Source: Carex sylvatica (Eukaryota; Streptophyta; Magnoliopsida; Poales; Cyperaceae). From it: a DNA stretch of 64,000 bases. Positions 10,868 through 22,682 of this stretch are shown here, in pieces (within the stretch, counting starts at the first letter, position 1; each line of letters begins with the position of its first letter). The notes under the pieces are model-generated. The model worked only from the letters and a program-made list of their open reading frames with translations. It made no database searches and was not told where the DNA came from. The position numbers were made by a program, and so were the translations under genes. The stretch lies in contig CAXKVR010000001.1 of the NCBI GenBank assembly GCA_964058845.1, positions 682,001 to 746,000 of the forward strand. Reading direction: 5' to 3'.

Positions 10868-12715
10868 GTGAGCACAGACGGAATGAGTCCGTTTCGAAGC
10901 ATTAACAATCGGCACAGTACTTGGCCAGTTCTTATATGCATTTACAATCTTCCTCCTTGGTTGTGCATGAAACGCAGGTATATAATGATGTTATTACTAA
11001 TCCAAGGACCCAGACAACCCGGAAATGACATAGATGTATATTCGCACCATTAATTGAGGAGCTCCAAAAATTGTGGAGGGATGACGTTCGGGTGTGGGAT
11101 GCATACAGCAAAGAGCAATTTAAATTGCGAGTCATGATTTTTTGCACCATAAATAATTTCCCCGCGTACGGGAATTTATCGGGCTATAGTACTAAAGGAG
11201 CAAAAGCGTGCCCTATCTGTGACGATGACACGAGGTGCTGAGGTTGAAAAATTATAAAAAGAATGTCTTTATGGGGCACCGTAGATTTCTTCCTATTAAT
11301 CACTCATACCGTAAGAAGAAAACGGTATTCAACGGGAAAACTGAGATTGGAGTGGCACGTCGTCCATTAGATGGGAAGGGTGTCTTCATGCGGGTTAAAA
11401 ATCTTAAAGTTATTTTTGAAAAATGTGCCAAAGCACCACCAAAAAATACTTACAAAAAGAAGTCCATATTTTGGGATCTGTCATACTGGGAATATTTAGA
11501 AGTGCGACATTGCCTAGATGTCATGCATATTGAAAAAAATATCTGCGACAATCTGATTGGCCCATTATTTAACATTCCAGGGAAGACTAAAGACGGTATT
11601 AAAGTTCAAAAAGACATGGTAGAAATGAAAATATGACCCGAGCTTGCACCGCAGGATAAAGGGAAGCAAAAGGCATAGCTACCCCCCGTAATGTGCACAA
11701 TGTCGAAGATAGAGAAAACAAGCTTTTGTAAATGCCTTCATAGTATTAAGGTCCTATCAGGGTATTCTTCGAATATTAAGAAGCTGGTGTCGATAAAGGA
11801 CCTGAAATTGATTGGTCCGAAATTCCACGACTGTCATGTTTTAATGATACATATGATTCTTGTTGCAATTCGGGAAATTTTACCAAAGCCCGTTCGGCAA
11901 ACCATCATAAAGCTTTATTTTTTCTTCAATGCAATTAATTCCAAAGTGATAGACCCGCTAAAATTGGATGCTTTGCAAAAGGAGGTCATCGTTACTCTTT
12001 GCCATCTTTAGATGTATTTTTTGCCATCTTTTTTTTTATGTTATGGTTCACCTTATTGTTCATCTTGTGAGAAAAATTAAGATCCGTGGTCCCGTGTTCC
12101 TGTGGTATATGTATCCATTCGAGAGATTCATGGGTATTTTAAAAAGTTACGTAAGAAATCGACATCGACCCGAATGTAGCATTGTAGAAGTATATTCCAC
12201 GGAAGAGGTGATTGAATTTTGCACCAACTACTTGACCGGTGTGGATCCTATTGGCGTTCCAAAATCTCGATACGAGAGAAGGCTTCAAGGAGTAGGGACT
12301 ATTGGGTTGAAAGCCATAGTTGCTGATAGAGATGAACTGCTAAAGGCACATTATATTGTACTACAGCACATGGCAGATGTTATTCCCTATATAGAAAAGC
12401 ACATGGCAATCCTTCGACAACAGAACTACACGAGAAGTCAGAAGTGGCATACTGACGAGCATAACCGTTCTTTTATAGGATGGCTGAAAGAAAGAGTGAA
12501 GTCACACCCCGAAAGGTCGCCTGTAAGTGAAACTGTTAGGTTGCTGGGCGAAGGATCCCAGATGGTTGTTAGAACATTCTAAGGATACGAGATTAACGGA
12601 TATACATTTTACACTAAATTACAAAGTTATAAGAGCACCATGCAAAATAGTGGGGTGACGCTAGTGGCGACGTCTCAAGAATTAGTAGATCGGGGGATGC
12701 CTGTCCTGTAGGTTT
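10868..12715 (+). pseudogene. TNP2-type CACTA transposase remnant
   Basis: Consecutive fragments in different frames match the En/Spm TNP2/TNPD family. They are STDGMSPF...YNLPPWLCMK (10,868-11,053), then AYSKEQFKLRVM...NNFPAYGNLSGYSTKGAKACPICDD (about 11,040-11,230), YWEYLEVRHCLDVMHIEKN (11,235-11,636), a DUF4218-like FHDCHVLM...AIREILPKPVR (11,691-12,011), and the C-terminal part with YPFERFMGILKSYVRN (11,968-12,582), trailing into GYEINGYTFYT. Stops and frameshifts separate the blocks, and the N-terminal part is missing. It is not functional. The order of blocks is that of the family, so this is in-place decay rather than rearrangement. Confidence 0.85.
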
Positions 12716-12720
12716 TTTTG

Positions 12721-13548
12721 TGCTCCTGAAGGTTTCTTATTCTTTTAGTAATTAACCTTTTTTTAATATTATATGTAATTCTAATTCTATATTAACCAAC
12801 ATGAAAGCATAAATTAATTAGTTAAAAAAAAGTTGATCGATAATCTGTCCAAAGGCCATCGGACAAATGCCCCACTCTTAAGCAATTACAAAGACTGATT
12901 TGCAATAAAAAGTAACTAGAAGAGGTGATACCAGCTCCACTTTAGATCTCCCCAACAATTTCTCTGCTGCTAGATTGCTACCATTTTCATTGGTAGACAA
13001 ACGAGGGAAATAGCAGTGGTTGGTGGCGCTATTATTTATTTTGTTCTGAGAGAGAAACTTTGAAAATGGAAGGAAACAAATAAGAAAGATGGGGGTGAGC
13101 AGCAGGGCCGCTCCGCTTGATTTCTTAATTTCTTTCTTCTCCCATTTATTGATTTATAGAGAAGAAACAATGGAACAAGATTTTTAATATTTGTATTCCT
13201 ACGACGGAACTAGGTTTTCAATTTTTTGGATCCTGTCGGTTGTCACAATTTTTTTGAGTCACTATTGAATTGGTAGATTTTCAAAATGAAGAAACTAACA
13301 AACGGAAAAATGAAAAAACCAAAAATAGAATGGATTGAAAACCTTTCCTTTGGTGAAGAAACAAAATAATTAAGAACATTTTTGGACCTTGTCGGTTGTC
13401 CGTGAATTGGATTCCAATCTTTCCATTTTTGCATTTTTAACACATTTTTTTTAACACATATAATCTTTTGGAATTTGGGGCCAGGGCCATCGCCCTAGGT
13501 GCCCTGGCGAGCGGGGGTTTCGGAGGGAAGGGGGAACCGGGGAAGGGT
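12721..13548. other. Unassigned DNA, no gene seen
   Basis: Mixed-composition DNA between the CACTA remnant and the next inverted repeat. A short phrase (TTTTGGATCCTGTCGGTTGTC) recurs imperfectly near 13,225 and 13,380. No supported ORF, RNA or terminus. Confidence 0.4.
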
Positions 13549-14056
13549 GAAGCTTCTAAATTTCAAAAACTCACATATTTATCTATTTTATTGTCTTTTA
13601 TATTAATACACATTCTAAATTTATGAAATACCTATTTTACCATTTTATTAAAAAGCATAAAACGCTCATCTGACTCCAATTTGAATCTGAAGGTTCCTCT
13701 ACCGTCCGAATTTCTTTAAAATTTGTGCTCGTTAGATTGGCACGAATCTTGAAGCAAACACACATGAATATTGAAGCAACGTGCACATATCTTAATGCGA
13801 TGCACTCGGATTAAAATTGCTTTGAGATCTGTGCACGCTAGATTAGCACAAATCCTGAAGCGAACACACATTAATCTTATTGTGATGCACACAGATTAGA
13901 CAGTAAAGGAACCCTTTATATTTATATTTGAGTTCGATGGAGCGTTTTATACTTTTACTGAATAGTAAAATAGATATTTTATAAATTTAGAATCAGTTTT
14001 AATATAAAAGACAATAAAATGGATAAATATGTGGGTTTTTGAAGTTTAGAGGGAAG
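13549..14056. mobile_element. Imperfect inverted-repeat element of about 0.5 kb
   Basis: The left arm (GAAGCTTCTAAATTTCAAAA onward) and the right arm (TTTTTGAAGTTTAGAGGGAAG) are inverted copies for roughly 150 bp each, including a matching ATTTATCTATTTTATTGTC block. The centre holds a repeated phrase GATTAGCACAAATC / GATTGGCACGAATC with TGAAGC. The arms differ by many substitutions, so this is an old MITE or foldback element of unknown family. Confidence 0.55.
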
Positions 14057-15012
14057 AATATGTAATTTGAAAATTTTGAGGAAAAATACGTAATTTTGAA
14101 GTTTTGAAGGGATATACGTGAAATTCTTCCAAAAAATAAAGCTCCTCAAGAAGAGTTCAAATAAACTAAATTGAACTTATTTATTTTATACTCTGCAGTC
14201 TGCAATCACCAAAATCTCATCTAATATTATTACTATTGTCTTATTTTGCCTTCTTTATTCTTTATTTGAATCAAAATGAGAAATTATTCAACATTTGAAT
14301 TCAAATGAAAATGTTTTTTTTTTCTTCAAAAAAACCCTTAGGCAAATAAAAATGCTAAATAATAGCGTTTGTGCTATCTATCTATTAATTAGAGCAGAAG
14401 CAGGATTCCGAATTTCTGATCCATACCATTTAAAAAAAATATTTTCCACTTTTAATTGTACCTGCAAAAATATACTCTGAACAGCTTTTATATGTCAGAA
14501 TATAAATTATTTTTTAATATTTATTATAAAGTTTGATAAATTACATTATTAACAAGTTTAATATTATGGATTTAAAGTTGTAATATGAGCCGTTTGCATT
14601 TGAACATGAGGCATTTCCATGTAAAGTCTAAATTCTTATTACATAGTTTGGGAGGGATGTCGGCAACAACTTTTAAAAAAAAAAATATACTAATAGATAT
14701 ATGAATAACCATTGTACTATTATAAAATAGGTACAAAATCACTTCATGCAAAGATTATGAACTATTCAAAAATATTATGTTTTTACTCATCTAAAAAATA
14801 GTAAAAAATATAAAAATTGGCTTTCAAGTACATTTTGAACTTTGAAAATTGAAATATATATCCATAGTACATTCCAAATTACGCTATAAATAATAACATA
14901 GTCTCGATCAATTCATAAAACATTCCTACATTTTATAATAAATAAAACTCAAAATTGGCGGAGCTTAAATTATATTATATAATGTATATCAGTATTGATC
15001 ATAAATACAAAA
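14057..15012. other. AT-rich DNA with a fragment of palindromic-element core
   Basis: No gene is supported here. At about 14,790-14,851 a short stretch (AAAAAATAGTAAAAAATATA followed by GGCTTTCAAGTACATTTTGA) matches half of the palindromic superfamily core without a partner arm. It is a degraded remnant. Confidence 0.4.
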
Positions 15013-15094
15013 AAATGTAAGCAAAGCGTATCGCATAAATAATGGCGAAGCGTATCACATAAATAATGTAAGCAAAGCGCATCACATTCATTAT
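15013..15094. repeat. Three short tandem repeats
   Basis: Three imperfect units of 24-31 bp, each containing AAGCG(T/C)ATC(G/A)CAT, run head to tail. No function is evident. Confidence 0.6.
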
Positions 15095-15189
15095 CCGCTA
15101 ATTATTTCTTATCTGCAAACCTGTCACATGCAATACAGCCCCGAGTGTTTGCGGACAAAAAAATATGTTTCACATTCAATTTTGATCGG

Positions 15190-15800
15190 TCAGCTCTGAT
15201 CAATAATGGCAAACTGTTGCATCCACTACAATGGTAGAAAATGCAGTTCAATACAGTACCAAAGACAAAACGGGTCTCAAAATAAGCAAGCAATACCAAC
15301 TTCAACATGTAAAAAGAAATCCATACCCAAACAAAACTTGTCACTTATTAAGTACTACAAGGGATGTTTAACAAACAAATTAAGATAATAACAGATTAAG
15401 TTATGATTATATTCCATATTTTCTTTACATTTCTACCCAAAGTCTTTATCATAGCATTGATCCGCTCACTAGACAATTTACCACACCCATACTCACGACC
15501 GATTTTAATTGTCTCAAGATACTCATACTGGAACAAAACATCTCCGGAAACCTCTCGTCTAGGCTCTGGTATTTGACCTTGGCTCTGTTAGAATGGTAAA
15601 AAAAAAATCAAAAGTTTGCTAACATGATAATTTATGAGCAAATTCAAACAATTGGTAGCTTCCTTAACTCAAAAAACTAGTACTGGACTTGTCTGATATG
15701 GTAGTAGAGTTTACATAGACTGGCATTTAACCTGAGCAGTATGGTACCAGAAGGAATTTGCCATTTTCAGGCTCAATTCACTCGTTAGCCCGAAATAACC
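15190..15800 (-). pseudogene. Fragment of an unidentified gene-like repeat (unit Z), copy 1
   Basis: On the minus strand two exon-like blocks are separated by a GT...AG gap. One ends WYHTAQ at the donor at 15,731-15,730. The other runs from 15,584 to a TAA stop at 15,396 and reads SQGQIPEPRREVSGDVLFQY, then YLETIKIGREYGCGKLSSERI and about 20 further residues. The homologous sequence recurs on the plus strand at 57,390-57,681 plus 63,146-63,480, and partly at 18,141-18,240. I do not recognise the protein. Conservation of the splice sites and frame between copies suggests it derives from a real gene whose end was multiplied by a transposon. Low certainty on function, high on the repeat relationship. 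Confidence 0.55.
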
Positions 15801-16312
15801 ACAAAATGATAGAAGCACAAATGTTAGTACATAATCCTATCCCTACATTAACTTCACTAAATGGTAGTACTTGGCAAATTCCTATTCCAGGAATTATACT
15901 TCGTATCATATCCTATTCCAGCTAATAATAAATCTTTATTCCAGAAAATATGCCTCAATTCCAGAAGTCACCAGAGAGCTTACACCCTTAAATTCTGATA
16001 GCAAATCAGCATTTTTTTTTCAGTTCTACAAACCATCCCAAGGTTCCTTAACCAGTATTTTCCTTCTCAGTAAACAACATAACAGTCAATGCCAAAACCT
16101 GCAAATACCAAAACAGCACTGAATCAACTGGAAAATACTGCTCTCGGACAAGAATTATAAAAATTAATAAACAACAATACCTGAAATTGAACTAGTACCA
16201 TATGATATGATTAGTGTCGTACCAGAAATAGCAAGAAAAACAGAAATCAAACCAGAAAAAATAAAAAATGTACCTACCAGAAAATCTGCTCTCAGAATCA
16301 GCAAGGTGTGAC

Positions 16313-16659
16313 TGTTGGGATAAATCCAGCAATACTGCACTGCTTTGTGCCAGTATGCAAAAGATTGAAGAGAGAAGAATATTTTTCTGAATAGAAACAA
16401 CGCTTTATTTCCTTTCTCTCTTACTCAGTTACATAAAATTCTACGATATTTATAACAGTACAATAATTGTCTAAAATAACTACCTACTGATAACTACCCA
16501 CTACAAAACATGTGCTTAAAATAACTAACTACTATGCCTACTCTAAATTTAGCACCCACTAATCTGTCCTTGCTATTATAAACATATACTCAAAATAGCT
16601 TAGCACTACTAACAGTTATTCTAAAAAACGTGCTCCTATTTTTGGATCAATTTTCAACA
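16313..16659 (-). mobile_element. Solo LTR of a copia-type element, 347 bp
   Basis: On the minus strand the unit starts TGTTGAAAATTGATCC (16,659) and ends TTTATCCCAACA (16,313), with the canonical TG...CA. It is flanked by a perfect 5 bp duplication GTGAC (16,308-16,312 and 16,660-16,664). A TATA-like TATAAATATCG lies at about 16,444-16,454 in the same orientation, with a plausible polyadenylation region downstream. No internal domain is present, so it arose by recombination between the two LTRs of a former element. Confidence 0.85.
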
Positions 16660-16798
16660 GTGACCTGGGTTCTAGAAGTGAAATTCAGCTTCAGACTCTC
16701 AAGAAAGGAGATCCATCGTGCAAAATCTTGTTACTTTTCTCACCGAACAAAACCCTCTCTCTCTCTCTCCAATCTGTGGCCTACCACCAGAGTAAAAT

Positions 16799-17078
16799 CC
16801 TCATTGTTCTACCCTAGCGCAAACTGATTCTTCTCTCTCTATGGGGCTCACTTCTTTTATGTCGGATCCGGGTGTTGTTGGAGATCCGAACTCGGTGTTG
16901 TTCGGGTGAGCTTGGATTGGCTCCTCACTTGTGCTACGGGCCCGCTTCTAATGTGATCTCAGGGCCTTGTATCTGGCCCAGCCCATTAATATTTTTCAGA
17001 AAAGAATTGTGTAACAAATAAAGAACACTCTAAAATTGGTAGAGAATGACACAGGCAACATTAAATGCAGAACATGTC
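16799..17078 (+). repeat. Dispersed repeat unit W, copy 1
   Basis: About 280 bp highly similar, in the same orientation, to 63,714-64,000. It begins CCTCATTGTTCTACC and contains a short open frame MSDPGVVGDPNSVLFG followed by GTGAGC, which looks like a captured first exon with a donor site. At the other locus W also lies next to unit Z. Confidence 0.6.
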
Positions 17079-17173
17079 CGAGAAAACCAAACTCTTGAAT
17101 GAAGTCCACGAAGAAAAGTGAATTTAGATTTTGTAATTTTTATATGCAGTTACATATTTATATAGGGAATATA

Positions 17174-17622
17174 TATATATATATAGGGAGGTTGGCTACT
17201 ATGCTTATATAAGCATATCACCACATATGCTTATAACTCATTTTTATGTTTCCAATGTCCAAATGGTCGATCTGAACCGTTAGATGTGATCTCTATATTA
17301 AAATGTGATTGGAGACCAAATTTTATGTTTTTTCTGAATTTTTTTACTATTTATTAAGCCAATTTGAAAATCTTTGATCCAACGGTAGCTTCTGATTTTA
17401 CTGTTTTGTTAAGCCACCGTTGGATCAGCGATTTTCAAAGTGGCTTAATAAATAGTAAAAAAATTCAGAAAAATGTAAACTTTGGTCTCCAAGCACATTT
17501 CAATATAGAGATCACATCTAACGGTTCAGATCGACCATTTGGACATTGGAAACATAAAAATGAGTTATAAGCATATGTGAGGATATGCTTATATAAGCAT
17601 AGTAGCCAACCTCTATATATAG
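17174..17622. mobile_element. Palindromic MITE, end type 4, copy 1
   Basis: Palindrome of about 440 bp with arms GAGGTTGGCTACTATGCTTA and the complement TAAGCATAGTAGCCAACCTC inside TATATATA. It contains the shared core: GGAGACCAAATTTTATG, the AAGCCACCGTTGGATCAGCG centre, and the mirrored half. The second copy with the same arms is at 25,190-25,640. Confidence 0.8.
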
Positions 17623-17633
17623 GAATATAGGAA

Positions 17634-18040
17634 TATGCTAGCATGCTATGCGTAGCATAGAGGGTCTTCATGCAACGGCTCAATATTTGACTTTTCAAAA
17701 TCTTAACGGTCGATTCGAACCGTTCATCTTGTTCTCCATATTAATATATGTTTGGAGACCAAATTTTACATTTTTTGAAATTATTTTACTATTTTTGTAG
17801 ATTTATTGAAAATCGCTGTTTTCAGCAAATCTGAACCATAAAAAAACAGCGATTTTCAATAAATCGAAAAAAATAGTAAACAAATTCCAAAAAATGTAAA
17901 ATTTAGTCTCCAAACACATATTAATATGGAGAACAAGATGAACGGTTCGGATCGACCGTTAAGATTTTGAAAAGTCAAATATTGAGTCATTGCACGAAAG
18001 CTCTCTATGCTACGCATAGCATGCTAGCATGTTCCTATAT
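17634..18040. mobile_element. Palindromic MITE, end type 5
   Basis: Palindrome of about 400 bp with arms GCTAGCATGCTATGCGTAGC (itself partly self-complementary) and TATATA edges. The sub-outer region CGAACCGTTCATCTTGTTCTCC and the core GGAGACCAAATTTTACATTT are shared with other end types. The arms are unique in the window. It starts only about 12 bp after the previous element. Confidence 0.8.
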
Positions 18041-18140
18041 ATATATATTTTTTTAATTTGGACTGTGGGGACTACGACCCTCAAAAATATTTTTTAATTT
18101 GTTCCCCAACTTTTCATGTCAAATAGAAGGCTAGTTTTTT

Positions 18141-18240
18141 TTGGGTATGGATTTCATTTTATATGTTGAAGTTAGTATTGTTAACTTATTTTTAGACCCA
18201 ATTTTTGTTTTTGGTGTATTGAACCCTAAGAATGCATGTT
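18141..18240 (+). repeat. Partial copy of unit Z 3' region
   Basis: About 100 bp from TTGGGTATGGATTTCATTTT through TTGGTGTATTGAACCCTAAG match 63,346-63,445 on the same strand and 15,250-15,330 on the opposite strand. It is a fragment of the 3' part of unit Z. Confidence 0.5.
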
Positions 18241-18522
18241 CTGCAATTATAGTGATCACAGCTCTGTTATTGTAAATTCATTTGTAATCAAACAGTTACT
18301 TCCTTTTCTTATTATGTAATATTATTTTTGTTAGATCTATTAATTATATTGACTTCATGGTAAACATGATTAGTTAATTTATATAGATAAATTCTCATAG
18401 CATTCATCAGTAACTGTTTTAAATCGATACAGGAGAGAGTTCGTTTTAGGAGGGTTCGAAAATGAATTTAAATTGAGATTCAAATATTTTTGACATTTTA
18501 TCAAGTATGAATTCAAATTATA

Positions 18523-18995
18523 TACCGTATCTAAATTCCTATATATATATCAAGTATTTGAATATCTGGATCCATATTTGAATATTTAACGAACACGGAT
18601 ATGTATTTCTAATATTGGCTCATACGGGTGCGAATATGGATATTTTTCTAACAAATACGGATACATATACATAATTAATTTAAGATCTAAGTATTTCATT
18701 ATATCGGCTTGTGTTTCATTTTTTATAAGATTTATATTTCTTGATATATTTTGATCTACAATATGAAAATAATTAGTGATTAATTTTTATCGTCATTACA
18801 TTTTTTTTTTAACTTTTATTTGTTATGAAAATATTTGGCAGCTATTTTTCATGAGAATAGGTGATATTTAAATATCATAATTATTTATGTATTCATATAT
18901 GTATTTTTTTTAATTCAATTTATATCCATATTCAAAATTGTTTGTATTCAATTTATTTTTTACCGTATCTAAATTCCTATATATATATCAAGTAT
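18523..18995. repeat. 35 bp direct repeats flanking 0.4 kb
   Basis: The phrase TACCGTATCTAAATTCCTAT continued by ATATATATCAAGTAT occurs at 18,523-18,557 and identically at 18,961-18,995. The roughly 400 bp between hold no recognisable terminus. It may be a segmental duplication or an unidentified insertion with a long target repeat. Confidence 0.6.
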
Positions 18996-19957
18996 CAACA
19001 TTAGCAGGGACTGTTTCTTGGGAGTGTATAATTTATTTGATCGTATCCAATTTATTTATGTATTGGAGGTGAAGTCTCTCATTTCTTTAATTCACTCATT
19101 TATGTAAAATAAAAACATTTGATGTACAGTATGACGTCAACGAAACGTATTTAGAAATAATTATAAATACATATGTTTAAAAGCTATGTATAATATTGCG
19201 AAACATTTAAAATTAGAGATATTATTATCATACAATATAATTTAAAAAACACGAAAATATCAGCACTGGAGATGAGTTGAAATAATTTGACTCTCATCGT
19301 TTGATCTATTGTAAAATATGAGATTTTGTTTCGCAATATTCAGAAGAAAAATATTCGAACTTCTGTCCATTCAATTAAAAAGAAAGAAATATTAGAAAAA
19401 AATTCGCGTGTTCGCGTCATACTGTGCATCAAATATTTATTTAATGTTACAACCAAAGATTCAATTAAGTCCATGCAATTAATAAACGAATTTAAGTAAA
19501 TCACAACAATCCGATCCAATTCAAATCCATGCAATTAATAAGTACAATTACAATTATAAAAACTGACAGTACATATAGTTAACAATAGAAAACTAAATCT
19601 AGCAATTACAACAACGGGCAAGCATGAAAAGTTGAACGGTGCAGGAACAACAAACTGAAATAAAGGAACTTATAATATTATAATGAGACTCACATCTGAC
19701 CGCTCGTCTCTAATTAAGCAGAGAGAATATGTATGATTACGCCATGTCTTCTTCTTGTATTTTTCCGTATGATCTCTTTTTATTGTTTGATAACCGGCCT
19801 GCTCAACATACAATTAAGAGTAGTTAAATTACAGTGAAAATAATAAAAAACAGCTGATAATCGAAATTAAAGCCTTACAGCTACGCAAAGTATATGAATA
19901 GCCAATCAAGACTGAGGAATTTGTAAAGAAATTTTACAACCAAAGAAGCATGAGATC
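18996..19957. other. 3' flank of NLR copy B, no gene seen
   Basis: AT-rich DNA downstream of the copy B stop codon. No ORF, transposon terminus or RNA is supported. It may contain the 3' UTR of the NLR. Confidence 0.4.
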
Positions 19958-21278
19958 TCACCATATACGCACAGATGGGATATGCTCAAATTTGTGTCGA
20001 TCTTTTCCTTGCATAGATTCGCGTAGCTCATGTGAGGGCGACCTTACAAATAGCTCTTGAAGAGTCCACACCTTTTGTAGCTCGGGAAGGGCGTGCAACA
20101 TCTCACAATTGTGAATTTCGAGGTGAGTAAGGATGGGCATAGCTCCCTCTTTTATGTCCCAATGACGTAGGTAATCTAAGTAAAGAAGCTTCAGTTTTTT
20201 GAGTTTAGGAAACCCTCCGGTTGAACAGATCATCTCAGTTCCCTCATATGCGTGGAAAGTTAAAATAAGTATACTGAGGCTCTGCAACCTCTCCAATATG
20301 GGCATTGGATCTTCATGGAGCATAGAATGTGCTAGCGTCAATTTGGTGAGGTTTGTTGGGAACATCTCAACACTTGGAACACATATATTTCCATCCCACA
20401 CTCCTATGAGATGTAGTTTCTGTATCTTCCCATGACAAGGTAAGTCTTTTGTCCCCCCAAATGGTAGCAACTGGTCACCTAGTCTTTCAATACTAAGGTA
20501 TACCAACTGTTCTGAACTTCTCAGCACATCCTTGAGGTTTTGCCACTCTATACCGCATGCAAAATCTTGATCCATACTATAGTAAATTCCTAACGTACGC
20601 AAGTTGATACAACATCCTAAATCAGCAGTAAATTCGGTCTTTATCTTCACATTTTTAACTGTTTGTAGATTTGTATGCTGATCCCATTTTAATGGTAAGT
20701 AGAATTTTATGGATCCATATACATGCCTTAGAGTTGGGATTACGACATCACACAAATCTATAGTGTTTCCTATACAATCTCTGTCATCTAGTGCTATCGA
20801 TTTCTTAAAATCAATGGTTTCTAGATTATTGAAGGAAAACTCCTTAAATATATCTTGTGGAAAATGGCATTCTCTTAAACCCAAATACGTCAAGTGTATC
20901 AAGCCCTTCGGCCACTGTCTCGGAGTGAATTTGGTCATGTCTACATTCTCCAAGGTTAACACTCTAAGTAGACTAAAACCACTATAATTTAGTTTGCTAA
21001 ACCCACAAACCTCTGATAAATATTTGCCAACACCAAAACAGAGTAAAGAACGAGTGTTTTCTGAATAAACACCATCCTTGGTGAGGCTGCAAAATTGCAG
21101 TGCCGCACGGCACGGCTTTCTAGCAGCTAGCTGGTTAACATCTTCTTCTGCTTTGGAGAATACGGTGAAGAAGTTCTTCTCTTTGGCTTCGCGAATAGCC
21201 AGGTCCCGTAGAAGATCGTGCATATTACAGTATTTGCAGTAGCCGTTCCAAGATTTTTTAGTTACTTGAATCAAGCAC
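19958..21278 (-). CDS. NLR copy B, exon 3: MHD and LRR
   Basis: This 1,321 bp exon encodes residues 467-905 of the second CNL paralog and ends in a stop at 19,958. It starts after the acceptor TTGTAG (intron ends at 21,279) and joins exon 2 in phase as ELVQRCLIQVTKKSW. The MHD switch motif is at residues 485-487 (NMHDLLRDLAIREAKEK). LRRs follow, for example LLRVLTLENVDM, GLIHLTYLGLREC and LTKLTLAHSML, through MPILTHLEIHNCEMLHALPEL to the C-terminus EHIPSVRIW. The ORF also extends 5' of the acceptor, but that part is intronic. It appears intact. Confidence 0.9.
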
Positions 21279-21562
21279 CTACAATAGTATTTTTCATACA
21301 ATTAACATGAAAGAAGAAGGAAAATATTTGTTTATGAATAAGGAGGTATTACTTTAAGTCAAATTAAAATGAACACTTGGCTATATCTTTCATCCATATA
21401 GGTAGGTATTCCTTAAAGAGGTCCCACTTGGAATATTGCAGATATGCAGTGATAGTTATATAAAATATATTTGGCCAACTCGAAATGCTAAAATTATTAC
21501 TGTAAAAATTCTTACTCGGCTAATTAATATATTAAGTGGCATATAAATTTGTTTTGAGTGGA

Positions 21563-22682
21563 CTAGTCCAGTGTCTGTGCGTTGCAACGGGGGTTGAAAT
21601 ATTATTTTGATCACTTTTTTTAAATAATTTCTTCATTATGTGTTCATCAATAATAAAAGTAAATTATAACCTTAGAGTTTAATACTATATTACGGCATCT
21701 CCATTGATGCAGTTGATTTGCAATTGCAAACAACTATTCTGAAATAATTGAAATCAATTTAATTTCTTAATTGCAAAATTCCTGCATTAATGCAATTTGC
21801 AAATCAATATCTGAAAAATAATTTTGCATAAACTCAAATACATCCATGTAAAATTGCAAATTAAAAAAATATAAGGAGAATAATGAAGATATTATTTTCA
21901 CAAAGAAATCAGTGCCATCGTTGGAAAGGAGAAAGGGACGCATGGGGAAGGAAATTCATATCATTTGAGATATCTTAAATTTTGCCTTTTACTTTTTGGA
22001 AAATCTAAACCGTTCAAATACAGTCTACACGAATCTCAAAGCTCAATAATACTTCTGCACGAATAGGCACGCAAAAGTTGAGATATCCAGAGCCGTTCAA
22101 ATAATTTCTGCACGAATCTCGAAGCTCAATAATACTGGCGCCTGCGCTACCCCCGAATAGGCACCCGACACGTGGGTCAAGCAAAAGTTGAGATATCTCG
22201 GGAATAGGCACCGGCCGCGTAGCCTCTGTGCTATCTCAACTTTTGCTTGACCCACGTGTCGGGTGCCTATTCGGGGGTAGCGCAGGCGCTAGTATTATTG
22301 AGCTTTGAGATTCGTGCAGAAAATATTTGAACAGTTGAGATTTTCCATAAAGTCACGCAAAGTTTGAGGTACCGCAGAGGATACGAATTCGAAAAAGTAG
22401 AAAACGCGTGGAAACAGTAGAAAACGCGTGGAAAAAAGAAGATTAAGTGATACAATTTCTGTGTGGCATTATATGTAGCATGGATATAAATCACTAAATT
22501 TAGATTTCTACACGTTTGACAACATGAAACAGGTGTATAAAATCAAAATTATTTATTAAAGGCTGAGATTAAAATCTGTTTTGATGAGTGGCTGAGATTT
22601 ATAGAATCAACGGCTCAGATTCTCTCTGGACAAATAGAGGGTTGGATCCCAAAAAAATTAGCATGCTATTTAGTAGGGAGGA
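21563..22682 (-). mobile_element. Non-autonomous Helitron in NLR-B intron
   Basis: Read on the minus strand, it begins TCCTCCCTACTAAATAG directly after an A (22,682). It ends in CTAG (21,563) directly before a T, with the palindrome CGTTGCAACG (21,580-21,589) just inside the 3' end. This is the Helitron signature: 5' TC, 3' hairpin plus CTRR, insertion between A and T, no target duplication. Copy A has the uninterrupted site TATA^TCCACTC at 1206-1222, which proves the borders. At 1,120 bp it encodes no Rep/helicase, so it needs an autonomous helper. Confidence 0.9.
22093..22332. repeat. Long palindrome inside the Helitron
   Basis: Arms of about 100 bp (22,093-22,195 and 22,232-22,332) are nearly perfect inverted copies. 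Each contains CACGTG and CCCCCGAATAGGCACCCGAC or its complement. A degraded partial third copy of the arm precedes it at about 22,014-22,085. It is GC-rich relative to its surroundings and was probably carried as cargo by the Helitron. Confidence 0.75.

Larger units (their letters stand above)
9605..12720 (+). mobile_element. CACTA (En/Spm) transposon, decayed, 3' end not found
   Basis: The left terminus CACTACTACATAAAT at 9605 is a typical CACTA end. It is followed by subterminal repeats of the type TACACGG...AACAGTGTAG in both orientations between 10,350 and 10,680, and then by a broken TNP2-type transposase. The first 15 bases of the terminus are separated from the rest by an hAT-type MITE (9620-10,343). 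No matching GTAGTAGTG right end is visible, so the element is truncated or its right part was lost. Confidence 0.75.
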
